This document shows, one piece after another, positions 8,205-17,537 of a DNA stretch of 64,000 bases (position 1 is its first letter; every line of letters begins with the position of its first letter). Both the position numbers and the translations under genes were made by a program. The stretch comes from Burkholderiaceae bacterium. GTDB taxonomy: Bacteria; Pseudomonadota; Gammaproteobacteria; Burkholderiales; Burkholderiaceae_C. Location: assembly GCA_024235995.1 (NCBI GenBank), contig JACKLI010000001.1:1922001-1986000 (forward strand). Reading direction: 5' to 3'. The notes beneath the pieces are model-generated. The model worked only from the letters and a program-made list of their open reading frames with translations, was not told the DNA's origin and did not search any database.

Positions 8205-10670
8205 ATGGCTCGCCCTCACCGAATGGCCGTTGTACTGACCGCGCTGCCGCTGGGCGCGTGGCTGGGCACGGCCTTGCAGCTGCAGCAGCGGGTGCTGGAC
8301 GGTGCGTGGGTGTATGGCGCCGCGCTGGCGGCTGCACTGGCCCTGGCGCTGGGGGCCGCGTGGCGAGCGCACGCTGCGGGTGGCGGACGTTGGCTGTGGC
8401 TGCCGTGGCTGGCCGCGGGCGCGCTGGCGGCCTGGGGCGCGGCGGGCGGGCGCGCCACGGCCGTGGCCGGGCAGGCGCTGGCGCCCGAGCTGGAAGGGCG
8501 CGACGTGGTGCTGACCGGCGTGATCGCCCGCATGCCGCAGCACACCGAGCGCGGCTGGCGCCTGGTGCTGGACGTGCAGGCCGCGCAGCTGGACGGCGCC
8601 GCCGTGGCCGTGCCGCCGCGCGTGCAGCTGGCCTGGTACGACACGCCGATGCACCCCGGCGGCGCCGCGCCCGTGGGGCCGGCCGAGCCCATCCATGCCG
8701 GCGAGCGCTGGCAGCTGACGGCGCGGCTGAAGGCGCCGCACGGCAACCTCAACCCGCATGGCTTCGACGTGGAGCTGTGGCTGTGGGAGCAGGGCGTGGG
8801 CGCCACCGGCTACGTGCGGGCCGGCCCGCGCGACGCGCCGCCGCAGCGCCTGGCGCAGGGCCAGGGCCACCTCGTCGAGCGCGCGCGCCAGCAGGTGCGC
8901 GACCGCATCCTGGCGCTGGCCGAGGGTGGCGATGAGTCCGCACGCCGGCGCCTGGGCATCGTCGCCGCGCTGGTCACGGGCGACCAGGGCGTGATCGAGC
9001 ACAGCGACTGGGACGTGTTTCGCGCCACCGGCGTGGCACACCTGATGAGCATCTCGGGCCTGCACATCACCATGTTCGCGTGGCTGGCGGCCGGGGCCGT
9101 GGGCTGGCTGTGGCGGCGCGCGGCGCGCTGGCGCGGCTGGGGGCGCGCCAACCCCTGCCTGTGGCTACCCGCGCCCAGCGCGGCCTGGGTGGGCGGCGTG
9201 CTGCTGGCTGGCGCCTACGCGCTGTTCAGCGGTTGGGGCGTGCCCGCGCAGCGCACCGTGCTGATGCTGGCGTGCATGACGGCGCTGCGCATCAGCGGCC
9301 TGCGCTGGCCCTGGTGGCTGACCTGGCTGTGGGCCGGCGCGGCGGTGCTGGCGCTGGACCCCTGGGCTATGCTGCAGGCCGGCTTCTGGCTCAGCTTTGT
9401 CGCGGTGGGCATCCTGTTTGCTACCGATTCAAGAGCTGCTGGCGCAGGTGACAAGCGGGCCAGTGGTCATTTTGTTCAATTGTTGCGCGAGCAGGGCGTG
9501 GTCACGCTGGCGCTCACGCCGCTGTCGCTGATGCTGTTCGGCCAGGCCTCGGTGGTAGGCCTGCTGGCCAACCTGCTGGCCATTCCGTGGGTCACGCTGG
9601 TGGTCACGCCGCTGGCGCTGGCGGGCGTGCTGTGGGCGCCGCTGTGGTCGCTGGCCGCGTGGGTCCTGCAGCCCTTGTCGGCGCTGCTGACTTGGTTGGC
9701 GGCGTGGCCGTGGGCGCAGGTGTCGCTGCCCACCGCGCCGCTGGCCCTGGGCGTGCTGGCGGTGGCGGGCGGCGCGCTGGCGGCCATGCGCTGGCCATGG
9801 GCACTGCGGCTGGCGGGGCTGCCGCTGGTGCTGCCCTTCGTGCTGTGGCAGCCGCCGCGGCCGGCGCCGGGCCAGTTCGACGTGCTGGCCGCCGACGTGG
9901 GGCAGGGCAGCGCCACGCTGGTGCGTACCGCCGGCCACACGCTGCTGTTCGACGCTGGGCCGCGCTACGCCAGCGACAGCGACGCCGGCCAGCGCGTGCT
10001 GGTGCCGCTGCTGCGCGCCCTGGGCGAGCGCGTGGACCGGCTGGTGCTGAGCCACCGCGACAGCGACCACATCGGCGGCGCGGCGGCGGTGCTGGCCGAA
10101 TACCCGCGGGCGCAGCTGACGACCTCGGTCGAGCCCGGCCGCACGCTCGAGGGCCTGCCCGCGGGCGCGCCCTGCCTGGCCGGCGAGGGCTGGCAGTGGG
10201 ACGGCGTGCGCTTCGACGTGCTGCACCCCAGCGCCGAGCAGGCCGCCACGGCCCGCAGCAGCAACGCCATGAGCTGCGTCATCCGCGTCAGCACGCCGGC
10301 TGCCTCGGTGCTGCTCACCGGCGACATCGAAGCCCCGCGCGAGCAGGCCCTGGTGGCGGCCGGCGCGCCGCTGCGCAGCGACGTGCTGGTGGCGCCGCAT
10401 CACGGCAGCCGCACCTCGTCGTCGGCCGTTTTCCTGGACGCGGTGCAGCCCGCCCTGGTGCTGGTGCAATCGGGTTACCGCAACGCCTTCGGCCACCCGG
10501 CGCCGGTCGTGCTGGCGCGCTATGCCGAGCGCCGGCTGCGGGTGCTGGCCTCGCCCGCCTGCGGCGCCATCCATTGGCGCAGCACCGCGCCGCAGGCCGC
10601 GCAGTGCGAGCGCGACACGGCCCGGCGCTACTGGCATCATCAGGTGCCCGAGCCGAGCGCATCGCCATGA
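8205..10670 (+). CDS. comEC: ComEC/Rec2 DNA uptake channel protein
   Basis: An 821-residue inner membrane protein. It has an N-terminal DUF4131-like region (about 1-220), the competence domain with many membrane helices (about 245-545; HLMSISGLHITMF is diagnostic) and a C-terminal metallo-beta-lactamase-like domain (about 555-790; SHRDSDHIGGA and PHHGSRTSS are the metal-site motifs). ComEC moves single-stranded DNA into the cytoplasm in natural transformation. An in-frame copy of the dispersed repeat lies at about residues 408-426 (see 9426-9480), in a loop between membrane helices. The stop overlaps the next start (ATGA). Confidence 0.93.
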   Translation: MARPHRMAVVLTALPLGAWLGTALQLQQRVLDGAWVYGAALAAALALALGAAWRAHAAGGGRWLWLPWLAAGALAAWGAAGGRATAVAGQALAPELEGRDVVLTGVIARMPQHTERGWRLVLDVQAAQLDGAAVAVPPRVQLAWYDTPMHPGGAAPVGPAEPIHAGERWQLTARLKAPHGNLNPHGFDVELWLWEQGVGATGYVRAGPRDAPPQRLAQGQGHLVERARQQVRDRILALAEGGDESARRRLGIVAALVTGDQGVIEHSDWDVFRATGVAHLMSISGLHITMFAWLAAGAVGWLWRRAARWRGWGRANPCLWLPAPSAAWVGGVLLAGAYALFSGWGVPAQRTVLMLACMTALRISGLRWPWWLTWLWAGAAVLALDPWAMLQAGFWLSFVAVGILFATDSRAAGAGDKRASGHFVQLLREQGVVTLALTPLSLMLFGQASVVGLLANLLAIPWVTLVVTPLALAGVLWAPLWSLAAWVLQPLSALLTWLAAWPWAQVSLPTAPLALGVLAVAGGALAAMRWPWALRLAGLPLVLPFVLWQPPRPAPGQFDVLAADVGQGSATLVRTAGHTLLFDAGPRYASDSDAGQRVLVPLLRALGERVDRLVLSHRDSDHIGGAAAVLAEYPRAQLTTSVEPGRTLEGLPAGAPCLAGEGWQWDGVRFDVLHPSAEQAATARSSNAMSCVIRVSTPAASVLLTGDIEAPREQALVAAGAPLRSDVLVAPHHGSRTSSSAVFLDAVQPALVLVQSGYRNAFGHPAPVVLARYAERRLRVLASPACGAIHWRSTAPQAAQCERDTARRYWHHQVPEPSASP
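9426..9480 (+). repeat. Dispersed ~50-nt repeat, copy 2, in frame inside comEC
   Basis: Reads AAGAGCTGCTGGCGC, a short variable part, then GCGGGCCAGTGGTC and TTGTTCAA. It fits both conserved blocks of the intergenic copies. It encodes the hydrophilic stretch SRAAGAGDKRASGHFVQ between two membrane segments and keeps the reading frame open. Confidence 0.6.
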
Positions 10671-11158
10671 AGACCCTGCTGATCGTCTACCACAGCCTGA
10701 CCGGCGGCACGCGCCAGATGGCCGAGGCCGCGGCCGCCGCCGCGCGCGCCGAAGAGGACGTGGCGGTGCGCCTGCTGCGCGCCGTGGACGCCGGCCCCGC
10801 CGACGTGCTGGCCGCCGATGGCTACCTGTTTGCCGCGCCCGAAAACCTGGCCGCGCTGGCCGGGCTGATGAAGGACTTCTTCGACCGCTGCTACTACCCC
10901 GTGCTGGGCCAGGCCAATGGCCGCCCCTATGCGGCCATGATCTGCGCCGGCAGCGACGGCAGCACCGCCCTGCGCCAGCTCGAGCGCATCGCCACCGGCT
11001 GGCGCCTGCGGCAGGTGGCGCCCAGCCTGATCGTGTGCACCCACGCGCAGACGCCCGAGCGCATCCTGGTGCCCAAGGTCATCGGCGCGGACGACCTGGC
11101 GCGCTGCGCCGAGCTGGGGGCTGGTTTGGCTGCGGGCCTGGCGGCGGGGGTTTTTTAG
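10667..11158 (+). CDS. Flavodoxin-like / NAD(P)H reductase family protein
   Basis: A 163-residue protein. The N terminus MKTLLIVYHSLTGGTRQMAE is the flavodoxin FMN-phosphate loop (YHSLTGGT), and YLFAAPENLAALAGLMKDFFDR is the second flavin loop as seen in the small NADPH-dependent FMN reductase/WrbA-like group. It probably binds FMN and carries electrons or reduces small substrates; the partner is unknown. Its ATG overlaps the comEC stop by four bases (ATGA), implying translational coupling. Its own TAG overlaps the TAA of the convergent mltB-like gene. Confidence 0.8.
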   Translation: MKTLLIVYHSLTGGTRQMAEAAAAAARAEEDVAVRLLRAVDAGPADVLAADGYLFAAPENLAALAGLMKDFFDRCYYPVLGQANGRPYAAMICAGSDGSTALRQLERIATGWRLRQVAPSLIVCTHAQTPERILVPKVIGADDLARCAELGAGLAAGLAAGVF

Positions 11159-12246
11159 CCGCCCACGGCCGTTGCCACCGCCTGCCCCAGCTCGATCACG
11201 GCCATGGCGTAGTAGCTGCTCCAGTTGTAGCGGGTGATGACGTAGAAGTTCTCGGTGCCGGCCACGTAGCTGGGTTCGGCGCTGCCGTTTTGCAGCTCGA
11301 TCAGCGCCAGCGGGCCGGGGGGCGTCGGGCCGCCTTCGTCCAGCTGGGCGCCCAGGGCCTGGAAGCGCTCGGGCTTGAAGGTGGGCAGGATGTCGGGCGC
11401 CAGCAGGGCGTCCAGGTCGGCCTCGGGCGACAGCTGCACCGGGTAGTGCGTGGGCAGACCGGGCTGCCAGCCGTAGCCCTTGAAGTAGCTGGCCACCGAG
11501 CCGATGGCGTCGGCCTGGCTGCCCCACAGGTCGATCTGGCCGTCGCCGTCGAAGTCGATGGCGTACTTGACCCAGCTGGAGGGCATGAACTGCGGCATGC
11601 CCATGGCGCCGGCGTAGCTGCCCAGCGGCGCGGTGGGCGCCATGTCGCTGCGGCTGCACAGGCTCAGAAACTGCTCCAGCTCGCCGCTGAAGTACGCCTG
11701 CCGCTCGGTGGCGCGCGGGTGCTCGGGCGGAAAGTCGAAGGTGAGCGTGGCCAGCGCGTCGACGACGCGGAAGTTGCCCATGTTCTGGCCGTAGATCGTC
11801 TCCACGCCGATGATGCCGACGATGATCTCCGGCGGCACGCCGAACTCGGCCTGCGCCTGCGCCAGCGCGCCGCGGTTGCGCTGCCAGAAGCGTACGCCGG
11901 CACGGATGCGCAGCGGCTCGACGAAGCGGCTGCGGTACGCGCGCCAGTTCTTGGCCGTGCCGCGCGCGGGCGGCAGCATCAGGCGCGGCACCTGGCGCAG
12001 GAACACGGCCTGGCCGACGGCCTGGCGCGTCCATTCGGCGTCCAGGCCGCGGCGCCCGGCCATCTCGTCGGCCCAGCGCATGGCGTCGTCGCGCAGCAGG
12101 TAGGGGCGCGGCTCGGCGGCGTCGGCGGATTTGAAGCGATTTTTGGCCTCGGCCCGCGTCCATGGAGCGCCGGCAGCTATCAATAGTGAAGTGACGGTGC
12201 GGCGGGATATGGCGCGGGCGGGCCCAGGGTGTGGCATGGCGGACAT
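11155..12246 (-). CDS. mltB: Lytic murein transglycosylase, MltB type
   Basis: A 363-residue protein. The body matches MltB/Slt35: VGIIGVETIYGQ carries the catalytic Glu, AGAMGMPQFMPSSW is the substrate-binding signature, and DFDGDGQIDLW is the EF-hand-like calcium loop. These enzymes cleave peptidoglycan glycan strands, giving 1,6-anhydromuramic ends. The N terminus has an SRRTVTS twin-arginine-like segment followed by a hydrophobic run that is partly made by an in-frame copy of the dispersed repeat. The ATG at 12246 shares one base with the stop of the transglutaminase gene (TGATG); a second in-frame ATG lies 9 bp downstream. Confidence 0.92.
   Translation of the reverse strand: MSAMPHPGPARAISRRTVTSLLIAAGAPWTRAEAKNRFKSADAAEPRPYLLRDDAMRWADEMAGRRGLDAEWTRQAVGQAVFLRQVPRLMLPPARGTAKNWRAYRSRFVEPLRIRAGVRFWQRNRGALAQAQAEFGVPPEIIVGIIGVETIYGQNMGNFRVVDALATLTFDFPPEHPRATERQAYFSGELEQFLSLCSRSDMAPTAPLGSYAGAMGMPQFMPSSWVKYAIDFDGDGQIDLWGSQADAIGSVASYFKGYGWQPGLPTHYPVQLSPEADLDALLAPDILPTFKPERFQALGAQLDEGGPTPPGPLALIELQNGSAEPSYVAGTENFYVITRYNWSSYYAMAVIELGQAVATAVGG
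12129..12185 (-). repeat. Dispersed ~50-nt repeat, copy 3, in frame inside mltB
   Basis: On the minus strand it reads TTGATAGCTGCCGGCGCT, CCATGGAC, GCGGGCCGAGGCC, then AAAAATCGCTTCAAA. This is one of the best matches to the consensus. It encodes LLIAAGAPWTRAEAKNRFKS, which forms the end of the signal-peptide hydrophobic core and the start of the mature part. Confidence 0.65.
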
Positions 12247-14339
12247 CAGGACGGACGGGGCCAGCGCAGCTGGCGGAACTCTCGCCGCAGTGTAGCGAGC
12301 GAGGGCGCCGCGCGTGAGCCGCGGGCGCCGGGCGCCGCGTAGCGCTGGCGCTCCAGCGCCAGCAGCCAGCGCGCCAGCGGCGCGCGCTGCGCGGCGGGCC
12401 AGGGGCTGTGCGCGGCCAGGCGGGCCAGCTCGCGCGGCGGGGCGCTGTCGGCCGCCGCGATGCCGGCGGCGCGCATGCGCCGGCGCGCGGCCTGCAGCAG
12501 GCGCAGCCAGGGGTCGTGCTGGGTGCGCTCCCAGCGCGCCCAGGCGGCGCCGGCGAGGGCCGCAAACGTCAGCAGGCCGGCCAGCACCTTGCCCAGGTCT
12601 TCCCAGCTGGGCTGCGCAAAGCCCAGGCCGCGCAGCAGGTCGAGCTGGCGGCCCTGCGTGTAGTTCAGCACCCACTGGTTCCAGCGGTTGTTGACGGCCT
12701 CCCAGCCGGCGCGCAGCTGGCGCAGCAGGTCGGGGCTGAGCGTGTCGATGGCGCCGGCCACCAGGCCCGGCGGCGGGCGCAGGCGCTGCAGCTGGCCGAT
12801 GCGCGACGGCATGACGGCGCCGGTGGGGTCCACACGCACCCAGCCGCGCCCGGCCAGCCACACCTCGGTCCAGGCGTGGGCGTCGGCGTTGCGCACCACC
12901 CAGTAGCCGTCCAGGCCGTTGGGCTCGCCGCCCTGAAAGCCGGTGACGATGCGCGCCGGCACGCCGGCGGCGCGCAGCAGCACCACGAAGGCCGAGGCGA
13001 TGTGCTCGCAAAAGCCCGCCTTGGTGTCGAACCAGAAGTCGTCGGCGCTGTCGCGCCCGCTCACGCCGGGCTCCAGCGTGTAGGTGTAGCCGCCGCTGCG
13101 CAGGCGCTGCAGCGCGGCCTGCACGATGGCCTGCGGGCTGTCGCCCGGCGCGCTGGCGCGCAGCTCGCGCGCCAGCGCCAGCGTGCGAGGGTTGTAGCCG
13201 GCGGGCAGCTGCAGCTCGGCGCCCAGCTGGCGCGACAGGCGGCCGTCCCGGCCGGTCTGGCCGTAGCTGAACTCGGGCCAGCTCTGGGCGCGGTAGCGCA
13301 GCAGGGTGGTGACGGGGCGGTTGGCCAGCCACTGCAGCTCGGGCGTCTGGCGCGCGCGCCAGCCGGGCGGCAGCTCGGGCGCCTGGGGCGCGGCGTCCAG
13401 CGTCAGCAGCCAGGGGCCGGCGCCGGGCTCCAGCGTCAGCTCGTAGCCGATCGGCGCGCCGCGCACCTGCAGGTCGCGCGGCGGCGGGCCCAGGGCGGCG
13501 TCCAGGCCATCGCCACCACCGCGCGCCGTCCACTGGCGGCCATCGAAGTGGCTCAGCACCGGGCCGCGAAAGTACAGCTCGCGCTGCGGCGGGGGCGCGC
13601 CGTCCCAGCGCACGCGCAGGGCCACGCCGTCGTCCAGCGCCAGCGAGGCCACCTTGCCCACCTCCATGGTGGACGACAGGCCGCTGCGCCCGCGCGGATC
13701 GCCCGAGGGCACGCCCCACAGCGGCGCAAAGCGCGGAAAGAACACGAACAGCGCGATCATCACCGGCGCGCCGGCCAGCGCCATGCGCAGCGCCAGCGCG
13801 GCCGAGTCGCGCAGGCTGGGCTGGCCGACCGGGCGGTGCGCGTTGATCAGCGCCGTGAGCAGCCCCCACACGCCCACCAGCATGACGGCGGCGGTGGCCA
13901 GCGACTGCGAGTGGAAGAACCCGGTCAGCAGGGTGAAGAAGCCCAAAAAGAAGATCACCAGCGCGTCGCGCCGCGCGCGCAGCTCCAGCGTCTTGAGCGC
14001 CAGCAGGCACACCACCAGCGTCACGCCGGCGTCCTGCCCCAGCAGGGCGCCGTGGGTGAGGCGGGTGGCGGCGGTGGCCGCGACCAGCAGCACGGCCAGC
14101 CAGGCCCGGTGCGGCAGCGGCCGGCCGCCGAGCGCCAGCGTGCCGCGCCACAGCAGCACCCCGGCCACCAGGGCCGAGCACCACGCGGGCAGGTAGGGCA
14201 CCTGCGGCAGCACGATCCAGCCGACCAGCGCCAGCAGGAACAGCGTGTCGCGCGTCTCGCGCGGCAGCTGCCGCAGGCGCGGCAGCCAGTGGGCGCGGGG
14301 CGCGGCCGACGCGTTGGCCTGGGGCGCGGCGCTCAGCAT
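12246..14339 (-). CDS. DUF3488 / transglutaminase-like membrane protein (TgpA-like)
   Basis: A 697-residue protein starting at the ATG at 14339. It has a block of about six membrane helices (about residues 25-190), a periplasmic transglutaminase-like domain (about 320-520) and one helix near residue 585. The papain-like triad is visible: Cys in AGFCEHIASAF (about residue 444), His in DAHAWTEVW and Asp in VDPTG. TgpA of Pseudomonas has the same layout and is linked to peptidoglycan or envelope maintenance. It overlaps the DUF58 gene by 7 bp and mltB by 1 bp, so the three are very likely made together. Confidence 0.9.
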   Translation of the reverse strand: MLSAAPQANASAAPRAHWLPRLRQLPRETRDTLFLLALVGWIVLPQVPYLPAWCSALVAGVLLWRGTLALGGRPLPHRAWLAVLLVAATAATRLTHGALLGQDAGVTLVVCLLALKTLELRARRDALVIFFLGFFTLLTGFFHSQSLATAAVMLVGVWGLLTALINAHRPVGQPSLRDSAALALRMALAGAPVMIALFVFFPRFAPLWGVPSGDPRGRSGLSSTMEVGKVASLALDDGVALRVRWDGAPPPQRELYFRGPVLSHFDGRQWTARGGGDGLDAALGPPPRDLQVRGAPIGYELTLEPGAGPWLLTLDAAPQAPELPPGWRARQTPELQWLANRPVTTLLRYRAQSWPEFSYGQTGRDGRLSRQLGAELQLPAGYNPRTLALARELRASAPGDSPQAIVQAALQRLRSGGYTYTLEPGVSGRDSADDFWFDTKAGFCEHIASAFVVLLRAAGVPARIVTGFQGGEPNGLDGYWVVRNADAHAWTEVWLAGRGWVRVDPTGAVMPSRIGQLQRLRPPPGLVAGAIDTLSPDLLRQLRAGWEAVNNRWNQWVLNYTQGRQLDLLRGLGFAQPSWEDLGKVLAGLLTFAALAGAAWARWERTQHDPWLRLLQAARRRMRAAGIAAADSAPPRELARLAAHSPWPAAQRAPLARWLLALERQRYAAPGARGSRAAPSLATLRREFRQLRWPRPS

Positions 14340-15343
14340 GTGGCCAGGGCCTGCAGGCAGCGCAGGCGGTGCGCGGGGCCGCTGTCGGGGGCGATCTCGA
14401 CGCCCGGCAGGCGCAGGCCGTAGTCGAGCTGCTGCGCGTCGGCGGCCAGCACCCAGGCCGCCAGGCGCGACAGGCGCGCCTCGGCGCCCAGCGCGCCGGC
14501 GCGGGCGAAGTCCAGCCACAGCGCGTGGCGCTGCACCTGCTGGGTGTCGCGGCTGACCAGCTCGCCCGAGCGGGCGTATTTCTTCCACACCACCAGCTTC
14601 AGCGGGTCGCCGCGCTGGTAGGCGCGCACGCCGTCGAACTCGCCGCTGGCGCGCGCTCCGCTGGTGGCGCCGCTGCCGGGCGCCGGCTCGCCCACGGGCA
14701 GGGCGGGCGGCTGCGGCTCGGGCGCGGGGTACACCAGCACGCGCGCGGCCGGCTGCCAGGGCGCCCAGACGCGAAACGAGCCGAGTGGAAAGCGCGTTTC
14801 GGCCACCAGCGCGGGCACGGCGTGCTGGCCGCGGCGCGCGGGCGCAAAGGCCACTTCCACCGTCGCCTGGCCGCCCGCCGGCACGTCGGCCCAGGCCCAC
14901 TGGCGCGTGCCGCGCAGCGCCACGCCGATGGCCAGGCGCGGCGTGCGCCGGCCGTTGACCAGCGTGACCGACAGGCGCGCCAGCTGCCCGGCGAACACCG
15001 GCTCGGGCGGCGCCAGCTGCAGCGCCAGCCCGCGCAGCGTGTTGTGCCCGATCACCATGCCGGCGGCGGCGCAGCCGGCCAGCAGAAAGGTCAGCGCGTA
15101 GCCCAGGTTGAGCTGGAAGTTGATCGAGCCGATCAGCAGCACCACCAAGGTCGCCGCCAGCATCCAGCCGGCGCGCGTGGGCAGGATGTAGACGTTGCGC
15201 TGCGTCAGCAGCAGGGTGTCGGTGCGCGGCTGGCGCGCCTGCCACCAGCGCGCCCAGCGCTGGCGCGCGCGGGCACGCGCGGCCCACCAGGGCAGGGCCG
15301 GTGCCGCGGCGGATTCTGGGTTAAACAGGGCGTTGGCGGGCAC
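14333..15343 (-). CDS. DUF58 domain protein (MoxR-associated)
   Basis: About 336 residues from a GTG at 15343. Two membrane helices (about residues 45-85, in the LLLTQRNVYILPTRAGW block and after) are followed by a soluble region with the DUF58 signature ASGEFDGVRAYQRGD and WKKYARSGELVSRD. DUF58 proteins go with MoxR ATPases and transglutaminases in envelope or metal-insertion roles. The start is uncertain: the frame stays open to an ATG at 15451 or 15508, but that extension runs through a repeat arm, and the family usually has only ~30 residues before the first helix. The GTG chosen lies within a dispersed repeat copy and lacks a clear ribosome site. Confidence 0.85.
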   Translation of the reverse strand: MPANALFNPESAAAPALPWWAARARARQRWARWWQARQPRTDTLLLTQRNVYILPTRAGWMLAATLVVLLIGSINFQLNLGYALTFLLAGCAAAGMVIGHNTLRGLALQLAPPEPVFAGQLARLSVTLVNGRRTPRLAIGVALRGTRQWAWADVPAGGQATVEVAFAPARRGQHAVPALVAETRFPLGSFRVWAPWQPAARVLVYPAPEPQPPALPVGEPAPGSGATSGARASGEFDGVRAYQRGDPLKLVVWKKYARSGELVSRDTQQVQRHALWLDFARAGALGAEARLSRLAAWVLAADAQQLDYGLRLPGVEIAPDSGPAHRLRCLQALATC

Positions 15344-15368
15344 GAGTGATGCGGGAGCAGCTATGGTT
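15318..15368 (-). repeat. Dispersed ~50-nt repeat, copy 4, at the DUF58 gene start
   Basis: Minus strand: CATAGCTGCTCCCGC, a variable part, then GCCAACGCCCTGTTTAA. The first block is near-perfect and the second is diverged. It covers the proposed GTG start and the first codons. Confidence 0.5.
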
Positions 15369-15387
15369 TTGATACCTATTCGGAAGA

Positions 15388-15555
15388 CCGGACGCAGAGG
15401 GCGCGAAGGATTCGCAAAGGACGCAAAAAAGACATTCTTGAATTCGTTCATGAACCGACCAAGCGCCAGTTGCACACCCCGCGGGTTCAGCCGACACGCC
15501 GCAATCATTGAATCTTTTGCGTCCTTTGCGTCATCTTGGCGTCCTCTGCGTCCGG
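15388..15555. repeat. Long imperfect inverted repeat between the moxR-like and DUF58 genes
   Basis: The 41-nt arm at 15388-15428 matches the reverse complement of 15515-15555 at 35 of 41 positions. Both arms begin CCGGACGCAGAGG and end CGCAAAGGACGCAAAA. An 86-nt spacer separates them. Each arm holds two related GACGCARAGG units. The layout looks like a small non-coding mobile or palindromic element; I saw no clear target duplication. Confidence 0.75.
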
Positions 15556-15566
15556 CTGTTGGGTTG

Positions 15567-16487
<921 letters not shown>

Positions 16488-16540
16488 GATGGGACGTTAC
16501 CGGAAAATCAGACCGGTTTTGGGCACCGAGGAGATGGAAA

Positions 16541-17494
16541 TTGGGACGTACCGGTTATTTCGTGCATCCGGACTGCCGCCTGCATGACATGGGCGCGGGC
16601 CACCCCGAGTGCCCGGCGCGCATCGATGCCATCGAGGACCGCCTGCTCATCACCGGCGTGGCCGACGCGCTGGAGCGGCGCGAGCCCGCGCCCGCCACCA
16701 TGGGCGAGCTGCTGCTGGCGCACGGGCGGCGCCACGTGGCCGCGCTGCGCGGCCTGAGCGACATGCTGGCCGAGGAGGTGGCCGCCGGCGGGCCCAATGC
16801 GTTCTCGCTCGACCCCGACACCTCCATCAACACCCACACCTGGCGCGCCGCGCTGCTGTCGGCCGGCGCCGCCATCGACGCCGTGGACGCGGTGCTGCGC
16901 GGCGAGCTGGAAAACGCCTTCTGCGCCACCCGCCCGCCCGGCCACCACGCCACGCGCGACCAGGCCATGGGCTTTTGCTTCTTCAGCAACGTGGCCATCG
17001 CCGCCAAGTACGCCTGCGAGCGCCATGGCCTCAAGCGCGTGGCCATCGTCGACTTCGACGTGCACCACGGCAACGGCACCGAGGACATCGTGCACGGCGA
17101 CGAGCGCATCCTGATGGTGAGCTTCTACCAGGACCCGTTCTACCCGCCCGGCGGCGCGCGCTTTCACGACGCCAACCTGGTCAACTGCCCGGTGCCGGCC
17201 TACACCCGCGGCATGGACATCCGCGAGCTGGTCGAGATGATGTGGGTGCCGCGCCTGGAGCAGTTCCAGCCCGAGCTGATCCTGATCAGCGCCGGCTTCG
17301 ACGCCCACCGCGACGACGACATGGGCCAGCTGGGCCTGACCGAGAGCGACTACACCTGGATCACCGCGCGCATCAAGGGCATCGCCCAGCGCTTTGCCCA
17401 GGGGCGCATCGTCAGCTGCCTGGAGGGTGGCTACAACCTGCACGCGCTGGCACGCAGCGTGGAGGCGCACGTGCGGGTGCTGGCCGATGTGTGA
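16541..17494 (+). CDS. Histone deacetylase family protein (class II-like)
   Basis: A 317-residue zinc hydrolase with the full family motif set: HPECPARIDAI, CATRPPGHHAT, VDFDVHHGNGTEDI, ISAGFDAH and LEGGYN. Bacterial members remove acetyl groups from polyamines or small amides, or from proteins; the substrate is not readable here. The start is a TTG at 16541: GAGGAG (16528-16533) sits 7 nt upstream, and the nearby ATG at 16534 is in another frame. The gene is divergent from moxR and is followed after 43 bp by a crotonase gene. Confidence 0.92.
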   Translation: MGRTGYFVHPDCRLHDMGAGHPECPARIDAIEDRLLITGVADALERREPAPATMGELLLAHGRRHVAALRGLSDMLAEEVAAGGPNAFSLDPDTSINTHTWRAALLSAGAAIDAVDAVLRGELENAFCATRPPGHHATRDQAMGFCFFSNVAIAAKYACERHGLKRVAIVDFDVHHGNGTEDIVHGDERILMVSFYQDPFYPPGGARFHDANLVNCPVPAYTRGMDIRELVEMMWVPRLEQFQPELILISAGFDAHRDDDMGQLGLTESDYTWITARIKGIAQRFAQGRIVSCLEGGYNLHALARSVEAHVRVLADV

Positions 17495-17537
17495 GCCGTG
17501 GCGGCCTCTTTGACTTCCGATTGAAAGGATTGCGCTC

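Noticed and set aside
11120..11156. Another dispersed repeat copy at the end of the flavodoxin-like gene
   Set aside because: The GGCTGCGGGCCTGGCGGC stretch is explained by Gly/Ala codons and lacks the first conserved block.
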